Below, piece by piece: positions 1 through 9,620 of a DNA stretch of 64,000 nt. Under the pieces are notes generated by a model, which was not told the DNA's origin, did no database searches, and worked only from the letters and a program-made list of their open reading frames with translations. Every line of letters begins with the position of its first letter. Position 1 is the stretch's first letter. The position numbers were made by a program, and so were the translations under genes. Origin of the DNA: Epithemia pelagica (Eukaryota; Bacillariophyta; Bacillariophyceae; Surirellales; Surirellaceae); assembly GCA_946965045.2 (NCBI GenBank), contig OX337233.1, positions 3,224,001 to 3,288,000 of the forward strand, in the 5' to 3' direction.

Positions 1-2
1 GT

Positions 3-1100
3 TACCGACGCTTGAAACCGCATCAAGTTAGTCACATTGTCAGGCGCTGTCATAATTACAAAAATGGAACATATCATCTTTTAAGAAGACTTGGATATAA
101 ATATGCCGATGCCGGATTGAGGAGCTTTGCAAAGAATCCCGCCGGCCGGATCTGTGCCCAAAAACGACCTCTCAATGCGCTGCATAATGCAGTACAAAAA
201 TACTATTATCACAAGAATTCGACGCTCTTGAATAGAGACCAGACCAATCAACTTCGCTCACCCGGATCATCCTCTTCCCTCCGTTTGGATGTTTCGTTGT
301 TACCAGATTACTTGATTATCGGGGACGATGATACATGGATCCATATTGGTGCGTTGAAATCAAGCTTGCCCAAAATGTATCCTCCCAACGAACCTCGAGC
401 TGTTGCAGGATGCCTCATTCGATTTGAGCCCCGTTATGCTTATTTTACCATTCCTTTCGGTGGGTTTGGTCTGGTTCTGACCCGTTCCACCTTGTTCAAT
501 CTCTTGCGTCCCATTGATTGTTTCTTCCAAGATACAAAGCATACTGAGCGTCCTGTCGAATCGAGGCCACCTTTCTCCAAAGACAGCGACTTTGACGCCC
601 TGGTTTGTTGGAGACTGGAACAAAATCTCATTGGTGAACGAGAGGTTTTTCGTCGGGGCATGAGTTTGCTGGATATGATGTATGAATACTCTGTTGCCGC
701 ACCCTATTTACAAGTCGAACAATGGGGGAATAATTCGTTTTGTTGGCACAGTGACTGGGTTTGGGGGTACTTGATCAACTACTATCACATGGCGAGACAT
801 TCAAGTCTCAACAATTCACCAGAACTCCCGGGAAAGTTCAACAAGGTTGGGTCAACTTTGCTCCATGATCGCATGGAAGGCTACAATCATTCCCAATATT
901 TGCCAGTGCTTTTTGGGCCAATGCCTCAACTCGAATGACTACAGTTTCGATAGAGAGGGATCAACCAACTTAACGGTGAGCAATGGTGGGAAGAAGAGCA
1001 GTCTCGGCGACGCCTATTGTGATGAGCATGCCCATTTTTGTCATCGTATTTCAGCTTCCCATATCACTACTTGCATCAATTGCATCAACAAATGTAGCAT
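3..1100 (+). pseudogene. Fringe-like GT31 glycosyltransferase, copy A (edge-truncated, frameshifted)
   Basis: The reading frame is already open at the left edge, so the 5' part is missing from the window. The body matches the complete copy at 9621-11096 almost residue for residue: the DDD metal-binding motif in LIIGDDDTW, the FGGFGLVLTRSTL segment typical of Fringe-like acceptor domains, and the DFDALVCWRLEQ region. Near 898-915 the sequence differs by a short indel that throws the frame, so the C-terminus seen in the other copy (YCDEHAHFCHRIS) continues in another frame up to about 1100. A Golgi glycosyltransferase role is known for the family; this copy is probably dead. It faces the oxygenase at 1239-2639 tail to tail. 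Confidence 0.75.
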
Positions 1101-1179
1101 GAACACCATAAAGTTTGGAAGTATGCGGGTTGGTAGTTTCGAGCAATACGGTATTGAACGAAACTATTCAGATCTAAAT

Positions 1180-2945
1180 TTCTTTTATCTCTATGGACTA
1201 TTCTGGTCTATCAGTGAGCATGTATCCTTCATATCTTGCTATTGAAGAAGTTCGGGTGCAACAAGTTCGTTGCTCTTCTCGATGGGATCCGACCAGGCGA
1301 CGACGACACGACGGCCTTGATCAAACGTTGGTTGTCTGCCATGGGCGGTACGAAAGTTGTCAATCAAAACCAAATCACCCTTTTGCCAACGATTCAATAC
1401 CATATTCTTGTGGACGGCACGACGGATTTCCTGCACTTCTCCCAAAGAAAAGGGAGTTCCATCGCCAAACGAAATGTCCAGACCCATGCGCTGTCCCAAC
1501 AATCCATATTGAATCACGGATTTGATGGAAATGTAAATGGCACGCAGCAAGAACCGGACATCTCTTGTCAGGGAAAAGGAATAGAACAATTCGGCAGGAA
1601 AGCTCGTCCAGTGAAAGACTTGTGCATGATTGAACCAGATAGGATCTTTGGTTTCGGGATGCAACTGAAAGGGCTCTGCCGTGTATTCACTCACAAAGGT
1701 ATCATTGTTGCGCCCTTCCCATCGAACGGGCATGTTCTCTCGTTGTGCAATTTCTTCGACTTGTCGCTTGTTTGTTGTCCCAAAGACCTCGGGCCAGGAT
1801 TTCATGGCTGCCACATCGTGTGTGAAACGAGCGCCCCGTTTATGATGCGTTCGGCGGTATTGAATCTTTTTGGTGGCCAATTTCTGGCGAAGTTGAGGGG
1901 AAATATCGAGAAAGACTTGACGGAAATCACTCAATGCCGTTTCCCCACCCAATGCCTTGGGAGCTTTCAAGGCACTAAAAAAGACGTTTTTGGGAAGCGA
2001 TTCCAAAAAGGACATTTCCAAATGTTGCGCAATGGGATAATGTGATGGAACTTCGGCGGCCGAGAAGACAAAGGTGGTTCCATCTTGCGCACTACGAGGA
2101 GAAGTTCCTCGATATTCATGACTCAAACGGTGAGGCTCGTAAGCCAAAAGTGCATCTTCAACGTCTTGCGCCGTATCAATGTCAAAGTTTCGAAACAAGA
2201 CGGCCCCATATTCCAGTATTTGTTGATCCAACCACGGTTTGTTCTGTCGCAAGAACGACTGCAGAAAATCAAGAGAGGAATCATTTCTTGGCTTGATGAC
2301 GAGGGGGAATGGCTGTTCTTTCCTTGTACCTCCATCATCAGTTTGAAATTTGGAAATTGTCACGTCATGAATGGTTGGTGAAAGCATGGTTATTGATTGG
2401 TCGTCGTTGTATAAAAGCTCGTCTTGTCCGGTAACCAGTTCCGGCGACAAAACGAGAGGACTTGTGAGAAAACCTGGATCTACGTCGGTGTCATCTCGAA
2501 ACTTGTAGGCAAGATTCCAATTTCTTAAACGATGTGTGGAGAATGAGAATGGTTTTGTCACTTGCACTGTGGAAAATGCGTCGGATGACTCCAGGGCTAG
2601 AGCACTCAGTGTAAGAAGCGAAAGGACCCATGTATTCATGATGGTAGTATGTCTATGCTTGATGTTGTGTTGTTGCTGCTAATGTTGTTGTTGTGCGTTT
2701 GTTGCTTGTTTGTTTTGTGAGAGGAGCGCATCTTGGTTGCGATGGATCGTCGTGGATCCATCCTTTTTGTTCAATACTGTTCAATGTGTTCTTGAGCATT
2801 GTGGATGGCAGCGAATAAGAGCCCAATCGAAATCTGGCTCATGATTTTTGTGGGATAGGCGGCAGTGGGACTTTCGGTCGGCGCGCGAATTGGGGCCAAC
2901 GTCAGACACAGCGCGATGACATCACTCTCAGTTCGTCTCAAGGTT
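1180..2945. repeat. Left arm of large inverted duplication (oxygenase A plus promoter)
   Basis: This stretch reappears reverse-complemented at about 5388-7130. The match covers the coding region, about 300 bases of 5' flank (including the GGCGCGCGAATTGGGGCC segment near 2880-2898) and about 60 bases of 3' flank after the stop. The two genes therefore share one promoter type and point away from each other. Confidence 0.8.
1239..2639 (-). CDS. TauD/TfdA-like Fe(II)/2-oxoglutarate oxygenase, copy A, plastid signal
   Basis: 466 residues. The N-terminus is a signal peptide ending ...SSDAF-ST, with Phe at the expected +1 position; this is the diatom bipartite plastid signal (ASAF-like). The catalytic domain carries the facial-triad HxE in QHLEMSF (H206, E208), the distal His in FRTAHGRQP (H433) and an Arg pair in DQGRR (443/444) for the 2-oxoglutarate carboxylate. 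The fold assignment to the TauD/TfdA (clavaminate synthase-like) family is firm; the substrate is unknown. The gene is tail to tail with a GT31 pseudogene, and its 5' side is one arm of an inverted repeat shared with 5670-7070. It is intact and differs from copy B by scattered substitutions. Confidence 0.85.
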   Translation of the reverse strand: MNTWVLSLLTLSALALESSDAFSTVQVTKPFSFSTHRLRNWNLAYKFRDDTDVDPGFLTSPLVLSPELVTGQDELLYNDDQSITMLSPTIHDVTISKFQTDDGGTRKEQPFPLVIKPRNDSSLDFLQSFLRQNKPWLDQQILEYGAVLFRNFDIDTAQDVEDALLAYEPHRLSHEYRGTSPRSAQDGTTFVFSAAEVPSHYPIAQHLEMSFLESLPKNVFFSALKAPKALGGETALSDFRQVFLDISPQLRQKLATKKIQYRRTHHKRGARFTHDVAAMKSWPEVFGTTNKRQVEEIAQRENMPVRWEGRNNDTFVSEYTAEPFQLHPETKDPIWFNHAQVFHWTSFPAELFYSFSLTRDVRFLLRAIYISIKSVIQYGLLGQRMGLDISFGDGTPFSLGEVQEIRRAVHKNMVLNRWQKGDLVLIDNFRTAHGRQPTFDQGRRVVVAWSDPIEKSNELVAPELLQ

Positions 2946-4243
2946 ACGACGGTTAACGGTCGATATTATTTTTTCGTATCGCGGACTTCCCTACGAGCTC
3001 GTATAGTCGTATTTGACAATGATCTATTACTGCCTTATGACTGGTTGACTCCAATAAGAAGACCACGTCATTCCTTCTTCTGAACAAAGGTAAAGACAAC
3101 GATTAAGCAGCATCAACCAAGGAAAATTGGCATAACCCTCCCAACGAATATTCTACTCAATTCAGTACGTTTCTAAACTTAAGCCATAAGGGCTGGGTAA
3201 GCCGATCCATGTTCGGCTAGGTAGGCTCAGTACAAAACCTACGTAGAGTACATAAAATCAGATAGTACACGTCACGCCGGAAATGGTCGGAATTTCAAAA
3301 AAATGCAAAAACGCTCGACAATGATGGCGAGATCCGGTGACGCCGTATGCATTCACCCATGCATCGCATAACCATCCAACCACCGTAAGTCCTTTGCCTT
3401 TACCCTTGAAATTGTTGTCTAAAATTACAGAAGATTTGCCAAGTTGGCTGAAAAGGTACGCTCATTTTACTGCAGTGATGAAATCGAACGACCGCCCTAA
3501 CTCACTCATTTTTCAAGGGTGCCTCGACCGAATTGAAAGCAGAGTCCCTCTAGTAGTAAAGATTCTTAATCTCAAAGCGGTCGAGTCAAGCTCTATTACT
3601 CAGGAAGTTATGGCCATGGGGGTGATGGCTTCCATCATTGTCGAATGATGGCTTCCGGATTGCACCTTTTCTATCGGTGGCAAGTTTACGACGTGCGACT
3701 CGGTGTGACCATCCGCCCCACTTCTTACACACACGAAAATAGTACTACGTAGGTTAATGTACTGAGCCTACTTAGCCGAACATGGATCGGCTTACCCAGC
3801 CCTTACTGTACATAGGGCTTTGAGATTGTTTATTGGTCCTATGAATACGCGAGCGAAATTCTCTCCCAATTCATCGCCAATCAATCAAACAGATGAAGGG
3901 TAGGATTGGTTGTCAAACACCATCCAGCAATTGACACTGGTGAAACTAAGACCAACCTTGGATTGGAACGACATCTTTCCAGTCAAAAGAGGAGGAGGAC
4001 CACCAAATCGGCATAATAGAAAATTACTCTCGAGCCAGTGGTCGTTCCCTGCGATTCCACTTGAACTCCTTTCTGTTTGTTGCAAACCACATGCTGGATC
4101 CAAACCACCAATCCTTGTCGAACAACCGCAGGAGGTCACGGCAGCAACAGCACACTCGAGAATCGACAGGGTCATTTTCACACCAAGAACCACAACAACT
4201 GGGACATTCCATCACGAGCCGTACTGTTTGGTTCAACAGTAGA
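2946..4243. other. Spacer between divergent oxygenase copies
   Basis: No gene is recognised from here to the start of the secreted protein at 4244. The main content is the MITE-like element at 3187-3805. The rest is unique-looking sequence without long open frames in a credible context. Confidence 0.6.
3187..3805. mobile_element. MITE-like element with about 60-bp terminal inverted repeats
   Basis: The left end reads TA then AGGGCTGGGTAAGCC and continues through GATCCATGTTCGGCT to about 3247. The right end, 3745-3805, is its reverse complement with a few mismatches, and it closes with a TA. The interior holds no transposase. A TA at both outer borders fits a Tc1/mariner or similar target duplication. 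The ends do not match those of the mariner element at 12616-14548, so that element is not its obvious source. Confidence 0.75.
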
Positions 4244-4984
4244 ATGATCCTTGCCGTGTTGTTCCTTCTCGACTTGATTGCCGTCGCATGCAGTTCCACC
4301 GCAGCTCCTCGTGTCCAAACGACGACCACCACGGAACGTTGGCTCGACTCGGAGTTTCCTCGCATCACGTGGAATGCCGTTTCCACTTTTTGCTGGAATA
4401 GCAAGGAGGGTGGGGGCTTGTTTTCCAGTCCTTCTGTGGCTCTGACAACGACCTCTCCCGATCTCCCACTGTTCATTACCCCCAACAACAAGGTGTCTTC
4501 TCCACCAAAGAGCAGCAACAATATGTGGTGGCCGGAAATAGCATCCTCGGTTCCATGGCGACCATCTCCATTTCGACACCCCTCGTCGTCGTCCTCCTCT
4601 TCCTCTGTGATTGCTGAACCGGATTCGGAAAATACACAAGACTTGTTGTTATTGAGACCGGGCAGTACCTATTTGTCGGAAATGAAAATCCCCATTATTG
4701 GCAAACAAGTGTTTCGATTGCTTATTACCGGGTCCAATACAGCGCGTCTGGACATTCAAGGTCGCATCTTGCGATTGGTCGATGACAATGTCTTGTTTAC
4801 CGTCAATCATACCAATGGGGATATTTCCCTTGTCTTGTCCCATGCCACCTACCATGTCCTGCGTCGATTTCGGACTCGATTGGGACGTGTCGCCTACGAT
4901 ATGGCGACCGATGAAGCCTCGTTGGAAGTTCAACCACCCTTACCCGCCTCGATTCGATTGCGATTCAAACGTGTCGCATCCTGA
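4244..4984 (+). CDS. Secreted protein of unknown family
   Basis: 246 residues from the ATG at 4244, chosen because it opens directly into a signal peptide (MILAVLFLLDLIAVACSS); an earlier in-frame ATG at 4091 would add a 51-residue polar leader. After the signal comes a Ser/Thr-rich low-complexity part, then a compact C-terminal domain of about 110 residues from GSTYLSEMKIPI to RLRFKRVAS, rich in alternating hydrophobic and charged residues (predicted beta). I do not recognise the family. It lies between two oxygenase copies and on the same strand as copy B. Confidence 0.6.
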   Translation: MILAVLFLLDLIAVACSSTAAPRVQTTTTTERWLDSEFPRITWNAVSTFCWNSKEGGGLFSSPSVALTTTSPDLPLFITPNNKVSSPPKSSNNMWWPEIASSVPWRPSPFRHPSSSSSSSSVIAEPDSENTQDLLLLRPGSTYLSEMKIPIIGKQVFRLLITGSNTARLDIQGRILRLVDDNVLFTVNHTNGDISLVLSHATYHVLRRFRTRLGRVAYDMATDEASLEVQPPLPASIRLRFKRVAS

Positions 4985-5387
4985 TGAATCACAAACTATA
5001 CTGCGATAATGGATTTTGCAACATCATTTCCTCTCATCAAAATGCGATCCGACCACCAATGGTTACCGAAATGCCAGAGTCAACCATACCGGAAATGGTT
5101 GACCATAGTACATTGGTCCCACTGGTCGATGGAGAAAAAGACTGCGCTTGCTGCCAAGCATCTTTTTATTGGTAAAAAGAAGAATGCTCTTCACGAGGCA
5201 TCAATATGAGGGAATCCTACACGGGTGATCGAATGCAGCAAACCATGGCAGTTTATTGGTCTCTCTCGACTCTCAACATTCCATTCGAAGGAACTGGATC
5301 AACCTCCAATTCAAGATACTCTAGCCGCATACACTATCGGCTAGCCTTCTTTCTCTATTCTCCTAGGTAGATTCAAAGTCATTCACT

Positions 5388-7130
5388 ATGATGTCATCGC
5401 GCGGTGTGTGACGTTGGCCCCAATTCGCGCGCCGACCGACAGTCCCACGGTCTCTTTTCCCACAAAAAGCAGCATGAGCAGATTTCGATTGGGCTCTTAT
5501 TCGCTGCCATGCACAATGCTCAAGAACACATTGAACACTATTGAACAAGAAGGATGGATCAACGACAATCCACTGCAACCATGGTGCGCTCCTCCCACAA
5601 AACAAAGAAACAACAAACATACAACAACATTAGCAGCAACAACACGAAAACATCAAGCATACTACCATCATGAATACATGGGTCCTTTCGCTTCTCGCTC
5701 TGAGTGCTCTAACCCTGGAGTCATCTGACGCATTTTCCACAGTGCAAGTGAAAAGACCATTCACATTCTCCACACACCGCCGAACAAATTGGAATCTGGC
5801 CTACAAGCTCCAAGATGACACCGACGTAGATCCAGGTTTTCTCACAAGTCCACTAATTTTGTCACCGGAACTGGTTACCGGACAAGACGAGCTTATGTAC
5901 CACGATGACCAATCAATAACCATGCTTTCACCAACCATTCATGACGTGACGATTTCTAAATTTCAAACTGATGATGGAGGTGCAAGAAAAGAAAAGCCAT
6001 TCCCCCTCGTCATCAAGCCAAGAAATGATTCCTCTCTTGATTTTCTGCAGTCGGTCTTGCGACAGAACAAACCGTGGTTGGATCAACACATTCTAAAATA
6101 CGGCGCTGTATTGTTTCGAGACTTTGACATTGATACGGCACAAGACGTTGAAGATGCGGTCTTGGCCTATGAGCCTAAAGGTCTGAGTCATGAATATCGA
6201 GGAACTTCTCCTCGCAGTGCGCAAGATGGAACGACCTTTGTCTTTTCGGCCGCCGAAGTTCCCTCGCATTACCCCCTTGCGCAACATTTGGAAATGTCCT
6301 TTTTGGAATCACTTCCCAAAAATGTCTTTTTTAGTGCCTTGAAAGCCCCCAAGGCACTGGGTGGGGAAACGGCATTGAGTGATTTCCGTCAAGTCTTTCG
6401 CGATATTTCCCCTCAACTTCGCCAGAAATTGGCCACCAAAAAAAATCGATACCGACGGACGCATCATAAACGTGGTGCTCGCTTCACACACGATGTGGCA
6501 GCCATGAAATCCTGGCCTGAGGTCTTTGGCACCATAGACAAGCGACAAGTGGAGCGAATTGCGCAACGAGAAAACATGCCCGTTCGATGGGAAGGGCGCA
6601 ACAAAGATACCTTTGTGAGCAAATACACGGCCGAACCCTTTCAATTGCATCCCGAGACCAAAGATCCTATCTGGTTCAATCATGCACAAGTCTTTCACTG
6701 GACGAGCTTTCCTGCCGAATTGTTCTATTCCTTTTCCCTGACAAGAGATGTCCGGTTCTTGTTGCGTGCCATTTACATTTCCATCAAATCTGTGATTCAA
6801 TATGGATTGCTGGGACAGCGCATGGGTCTGGACATTTCCTTTGGCGATGGAACTCCCTTTTCTTTGCGAGAAGTGCAGGAAATCCGTCGTGCCGTCCACA
6901 AGAATATGGTATTGAATCGTTGGCAAAAGGGCGATTTGGTTTTGATTGACAACTTTCGTACCGCCCATGGTAGACAACCAACGTTTGATCAAGGCCGTCG
7001 TGTCGTCGTCGCTTGGTCGGATCCGATCGAGAAGAGCAACGAACCTGTTGCACCCGAGCTTCTTCAATAGCAAGGTATGAAGGTTAGATACTGGCTGATA
7101 GACAAGAATATTCTATAGAGAGATAAAGTA
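5388..7130. repeat. Right arm of large inverted duplication (oxygenase B plus promoter)
   Basis: Reverse complement of about 1180-2945. The shared promoter segment begins near the ATGATGTCATCGCGC motif at 5388. The homology runs past the oxygenase stop into the 3' flank (AGCAAGGTATGAAGG). Confidence 0.8.
5670..7070 (+). CDS. TauD/TfdA-like Fe(II)/2-oxoglutarate oxygenase, copy B, plastid signal
   Basis: 466 residues, closely similar to the product of 1239-2639. All key residues are kept: H206 and E208 in QHLEMSF, H433 in RTAHGRQP, R443/R444. The signal peptide again ends in SSDAF, so import into the plastid is predicted. The last third is nearly identical at the DNA level to the broken copy at 8490-9471, more so than to copy A, which suggests that B and C separated last or were homogenised by gene conversion. 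Family role: oxidation of a small molecule with 2-oxoglutarate and O2; substrate unknown. Confidence 0.85.
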   Translation: MNTWVLSLLALSALTLESSDAFSTVQVKRPFTFSTHRRTNWNLAYKLQDDTDVDPGFLTSPLILSPELVTGQDELMYHDDQSITMLSPTIHDVTISKFQTDDGGARKEKPFPLVIKPRNDSSLDFLQSVLRQNKPWLDQHILKYGAVLFRDFDIDTAQDVEDAVLAYEPKGLSHEYRGTSPRSAQDGTTFVFSAAEVPSHYPLAQHLEMSFLESLPKNVFFSALKAPKALGGETALSDFRQVFRDISPQLRQKLATKKNRYRRTHHKRGARFTHDVAAMKSWPEVFGTIDKRQVERIAQRENMPVRWEGRNKDTFVSKYTAEPFQLHPETKDPIWFNHAQVFHWTSFPAELFYSFSLTRDVRFLLRAIYISIKSVIQYGLLGQRMGLDISFGDGTPFSLREVQEIRRAVHKNMVLNRWQKGDLVLIDNFRTAHGRQPTFDQGRRVVVAWSDPIEKSNEPVAPELLQ

Positions 7131-7584
7131 ATTTAGACTTTTAAGGTTTTCATGCTACGCTTGTCTAATGATGATTCGTTCCTCTTTTCAATTGGTAGAG
7201 TCTAGCTAGCGGAGGTTGTGTAGTAGGCTCGTCAGAGACTTCGTCCATTTTTTCTCACTCCAACATGGTGCAAATGCCAATGAACAGTTTTGCTGTCCAA
7301 TAATGGGACGCAAACTCCATCAGCAGCATCTTGGTGTATCTTTGTAACACCTTTTTCCTTGCCTTTGTGAATGGCAATAGTAGGAGGCCTTACGTATTCT
7401 TTTTCCATGGATGACAATTTATTCTTCTGACTTCTGACTATCATCATTGTCATCTGTTGGGCCCTCTCCGGTCACTTGCTCATAATTTAATCATCTGGAT
7501 GGTATGATGACTCATTGTGATCATCACTGGATGTGTCAGGCATTGTAGAAAGGCTGTTAGGCTGACCCTTTTACGAGGCAATCA

Positions 7585-8244
7585 TTAGCGGAGCTTTGCC
7601 GTTTTGCACATGCCGTCGCCACTGCCAGCGCCGTCATTGCCCCTCTTCTTGTGATTGCCACCTTCTTTGTCCCCATCTTTCTTGTTGTCGTCTTCATCAT
7701 TGTCGTTGTCGCCACCACCGTCATGATCGGAGTGGTCCGAAATTGGAGGCGAGGCCAGAAATGGACGAAAAAAACACAAGGCACCAATCATGTCAAGGCA
7801 GTCCGTAATGTCTGGGTTTCCCGCGAGCGTTGGGAAAGGGATAGCTGCGGCAACCATGACGTTCAAAACACCCAGGGCGTTTGGCTGCTGCGTGTGGATG
7901 TTGCTGTTTGGCACAGCGGCCACGTATCCAAAAAGAGCGTACAATTCGCGTCGGAAACCAGCGTTGTTTGCTGCCAAGGTGTTCAGTCCAGCGTGATTTG
8001 TTGCATTCACCAAAGCACCCCACACTTGCTGGGGTGCGACCTGCGCCATGTTCTCTTGAAGCTTTAGAAGTTCCTTCCCTCTTCGGAGTCGTGTTCTCAG
8101 CTCTACCCCTCTCTTGTGGCGCTCATTTTCCTCGGTCTCGTTCAACGCAACGAAAACTACCTTGACGACATTCTTCTTCTTCTTGCTGTCCACTCCCTTG
8201 GTGGCTGTCCCCTGCTTGTTGCTCTTGCGCAGGATGCTGTGCAT
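7585..8244 (-). CDS. Unknown protein with acidic-basic C-terminal tail
   Basis: 219 residues from the ATG at 8244. The N-terminal 70 residues are Lys/Arg-rich, the middle (about 70-150) is hydrophobic and Ala/Asn-rich, possibly one buried helix bundle, and the tail alternates Asp and Lys/His repeats. No signal peptide is visible. I do not recognise the family. It lies between two oxygenase copies and is transcribed against them. It is absent from the other duplicated blocks, so it is unique to this spacer. Confidence 0.45.
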   Translation of the reverse strand: MHSILRKSNKQGTATKGVDSKKKKNVVKVVFVALNETEENERHKRGVELRTRLRRGKELLKLQENMAQVAPQQVWGALVNATNHAGLNTLAANNAGFRRELYALFGYVAAVPNSNIHTQQPNALGVLNVMVAAAIPFPTLAGNPDITDCLDMIGALCFFRPFLASPPISDHSDHDGGGDNDNDEDDNKKDGDKEGGNHKKRGNDGAGSGDGMCKTAKLR

Positions 8245-8489
8245 TCGGTTGGTTGTACAATAGCTAGCGTGTTGATTTGTGATGCGGCTGGTGGTGGTCT
8301 GTGGACGTCTGTCTGCTGCTTGTTTGCTTCCGCTGATGTTTTTGACCGAAGTATATAGTGTGCCGTGCTTTGGGGGTCCCTGGAGAGAGTACAGTTAAAG
8401 TCTATAGTGACGTCACAGATTTTGCTGCAAAACTCGAGGCCCAATGGGATTCCTTTTCCCACTGTTTTTCCTCATTGTTCAACCATTCA

Positions 8490-9471
8490 TCTGGCGTGAC
8501 GATTGACGATATCAAAAATTTTGGAGCGACGCGGTGCGTACAAGAAAAGAAAAGTCATTCCCTCTCATCATCAAGCCAAGGAAATGATTCTTCTCTTGAT
8601 TTCCTAAATGGCTCTTGCAACACAACAAGCCGTGGTTAGATCAACTCCACATGGCTTGAGTCATGAATACAGAGGAACTTCTCCTCGCAGTGCACAAGAT
8701 GGAACCACCTTTGTCTTCTCGGCCGCCGAAGTTCCATCACATTATCCCCTTGCGCAACAGGGTGGGGAAACGGCATTGACTGATTTCCGTCAAGTCTTTC
8801 GGGATATTTCCTCTCAACTTCGCCAGAAATTGGCCACCAAAAAGATTCAATACCGACGGACGCACAATAAACGTGGTGCTTGCTTCACGCACGATGTGGC
8901 AGCCATGAAATCCTGGGCCGAGGTCTTTGGAACCACGGACAAGCGACAAGTAAAAGAAATTGCACAACGAGAAAACATGCCCGTTCGATGGGAAGGGCGC
9001 AACAATGATACCTTTGTGAGCGAATACACGGCCGAACCCTTTCAGTTGCATCCCGAAACCAAAGATCCTATCTGGTTCAATCATGCACAAGTCTTTCACT
9101 GGACGAGCTTTCCTGCCGAATTGTTCTACTCCTTTTCCTTGACAAGAGATGTCCGGTTCTTGTTGCGTGCCATTTACATTTCCATCAAATCTGTGATTCA
9201 ATATGGATTGCTGGGACAGCGCATGGGTCTGGACATTTCCTTTGGCGATGGAACTCCCTTTTCTTTGCGAGAAGTGCAGGAAATCCGTCGTGCCGTCCAC
9301 AAGAATATGGTATTGAATCGTTGGCAAAAGGGCGATTTGGTTTTGATTGACAACTTTCGTACCGCCCATGGTAGACAACCAACGTTTGATCAAGGCCGTC
9401 GTGTCGTCGTCGCTTGGTCGGATCCGATCGAGAAGAGCAACGAACCTGTTGCACCCGAGCTTCTTCAATAG
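8490..9471 (+). pseudogene. TauD-like oxygenase, copy C, degraded
   Basis: Homology to copies A and B starts near 8490 but the region coding for the first 180 residues is mostly lost or out of frame. From 8608 a frame of 287 residues is open. Inside it, where copies A and B have the 25-residue block containing HLEMSF, this copy has only one Gln (LAQ-Q-GGETAL). That is an in-frame 72-base deletion which removes both the His and the Glu iron ligands. The distal His and Arg remain. Without the signal peptide and iron site it cannot be an ordinary member of the family. It is tail to tail with the intact GT31 gene, mirroring copy A. Confidence 0.8.
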
Positions 9472-9620
9472 CAAGGTATGAAGGTTAGATACTGGCCGAT
9501 AGACCAGAATAGTCCATAGAGATAAAAGAGCTAAAAAGTATTGGCTACTGCTCTCTTGCGCGAAAATATCAACGCCCATAATCCCCACACTCCACAGTCC
9601 CAAACTTCCAGGTGTTATGG

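Noticed and set aside
6309..7073. 254-codon antisense frame opposite oxygenase B (and similar ones opposite A and C)
   Set aside because: It mirrors the conserved sense gene. It is open only because of codon use in the sense strand.
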